Of a DNA stretch of 12,658 nt, positions 12,521 through 12,658 are shown piece by piece; the first letter of the stretch is position 1; each line of letters begins with the position of its first letter. The notes under the pieces were generated by a model. The model was given only the letters and a program-made list of their open reading frames with translations, was not told where the DNA came from and made no database searches. Location: the NCBI GenBank assembly GCA_003157315.1, contig PMJE01000234.1, positions 1 through 12,658 on the forward strand, written 5' to 3'. The DNA comes from Myxococcales bacterium (GTDB taxonomy: Bacteria; Myxococcota; Polyangia; Fen-1088). A program made the translations under genes and the position numbers.

Positions 12521-12658
12521 GACGACTCCTCCCCCGACGAGCGGCGATCGAATGACCGGATCGCCTCGGCCGAGTCGGCGTCCTCAGGCCCGCGCTCGCT
12601 AGTCGCGTGGGGAGCCGGCGAGCTTTGCTCGCCGCGCACCATCGCGGGAGGGATGGCG
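12517..12658 (-). CDS. ftsE: C-terminal tail of a probable FtsE ATPase, cut by window edge
   Basis: An open frame enters from the right edge and stops with TGA at 12519-12517, overlapping the ftsX GTG as GTGA. Only 46 codons are visible and none belongs to the conserved ATP-binding-cassette core, so the name rests on gene order and the overlap alone. The tail is odd: AIPPAMVRGEQSSPAPHAT is encoded by palindromic repeat copy 4, followed by an acidic/serine-rich end, SERGPEDADSAEAIRSFDRR and SSGEESS. FtsE normally ends soon after the D-loop/H-loop region at about 220-230 residues, so this is likely an extra, non-conserved extension. The alternative is that the frame is another protein or a chance open frame across the repeat. 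Confidence 0.55.
   Translation of the reverse strand, partial: AIPPAMVRGEQSSPAPHATSERGPEDADSAEAIRSFDRRSSGEESS
12602..12658 (+). repeat. Palindromic repeat family, copy 4 (runs to window edge)
   Basis: Left flank GTCGCGTGGGGAGCC and right flank GCACCATCGCGGGAGGG match copy 2. Hairpin A has a different stem, CGGCGAGC (12616-12623) and GCTCGCCG (12627-12634), still 8 bp with loop TTT. The outer arms CGCGTGG (12604-12610) and CCA-T-CGCG (12639-12646) pair fully. No hairpin B is visible before the edge. The element lies inside the ftsE-like frame. Confidence 0.8.

Overview
This GC-rich window reads like a chromosomal segment of a deltaproteobacterium-type organism, most likely Myxococcota. The grounds are a prepilin ending in NELE, lipoproteins with LVGC lipoboxes, one of them an almost pure Pro-Asp-Ala protein, and a good sigma-54 promoter in front of the pilin. 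The taxonomic call is an inference from style; no marker gene is present. The ordinary genes are housekeeping or envelope genes, and I see no transposase, integrase, phage gene, CRISPR array, rRNA or tRNA.

Layout, left to right. Minus strand: the start of purU (formyltetrahydrofolate deformylase, cut by the left edge), a type IV pilin-like prepilin with a sigma-54 promoter, and an acidic low-complexity lipoprotein. Plus strand: aat (leucyl/phenylalanyl-tRNA-protein transferase), a glutaminyl-peptide cyclotransferase, a DUF4105/Lnb_N-type membrane protein, a possible 37-residue membrane protein, a single-span coiled-coil protein, a small DUF5678-like protein closed by a perfect 15-bp hairpin, and a small phasin-like protein. 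Minus strand: a lipoprotein with an aspartic-protease DTG motif, encoded 3 nt behind a FadL/OmpP1-type outer-membrane protein. Then comes an isolated 90-residue plus-strand gene. Last, on the minus strand, is the divisome cluster: the tail of a probable ftsE, ftsX, and an EnvC-like LytM-domain protein, all overlapping by 4-8 nt.

How the genes fit together. FtsE and FtsX drive a periplasmic coiled-coil/LytM activator of cell-wall amidases, and the third gene has exactly that form with its zinc ligands lost. The FadL-like barrel and the protease-like lipoprotein form a two-gene outer-membrane unit. The cyclotransferase and the Lnb-like protein are adjacent exported or membrane proteins and may be co-transcribed.

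The most unusual structure is a dispersed palindromic repeat seen four times (near 3294, 10234, 10761 and 12602). It has constant flanks (about TCGCGTGGGGAGCC on the left and ACCRTCGCGGG on the right) around a hairpin whose stem sequence differs between copies but stays paired around a TTT or TTC loop. Two copies carry a second 10-bp hairpin. Copies sit at gene ends, and up to three may be translated in frame: at the N-terminus of the FadL-like protein, possibly at the N-terminus of the cyclotransferase, and in the C-terminal tail of the ftsE-like frame. A second regulatory observation is a sigma-54 promoter with an upstream dyad at enhancer distance in front of the pilin.
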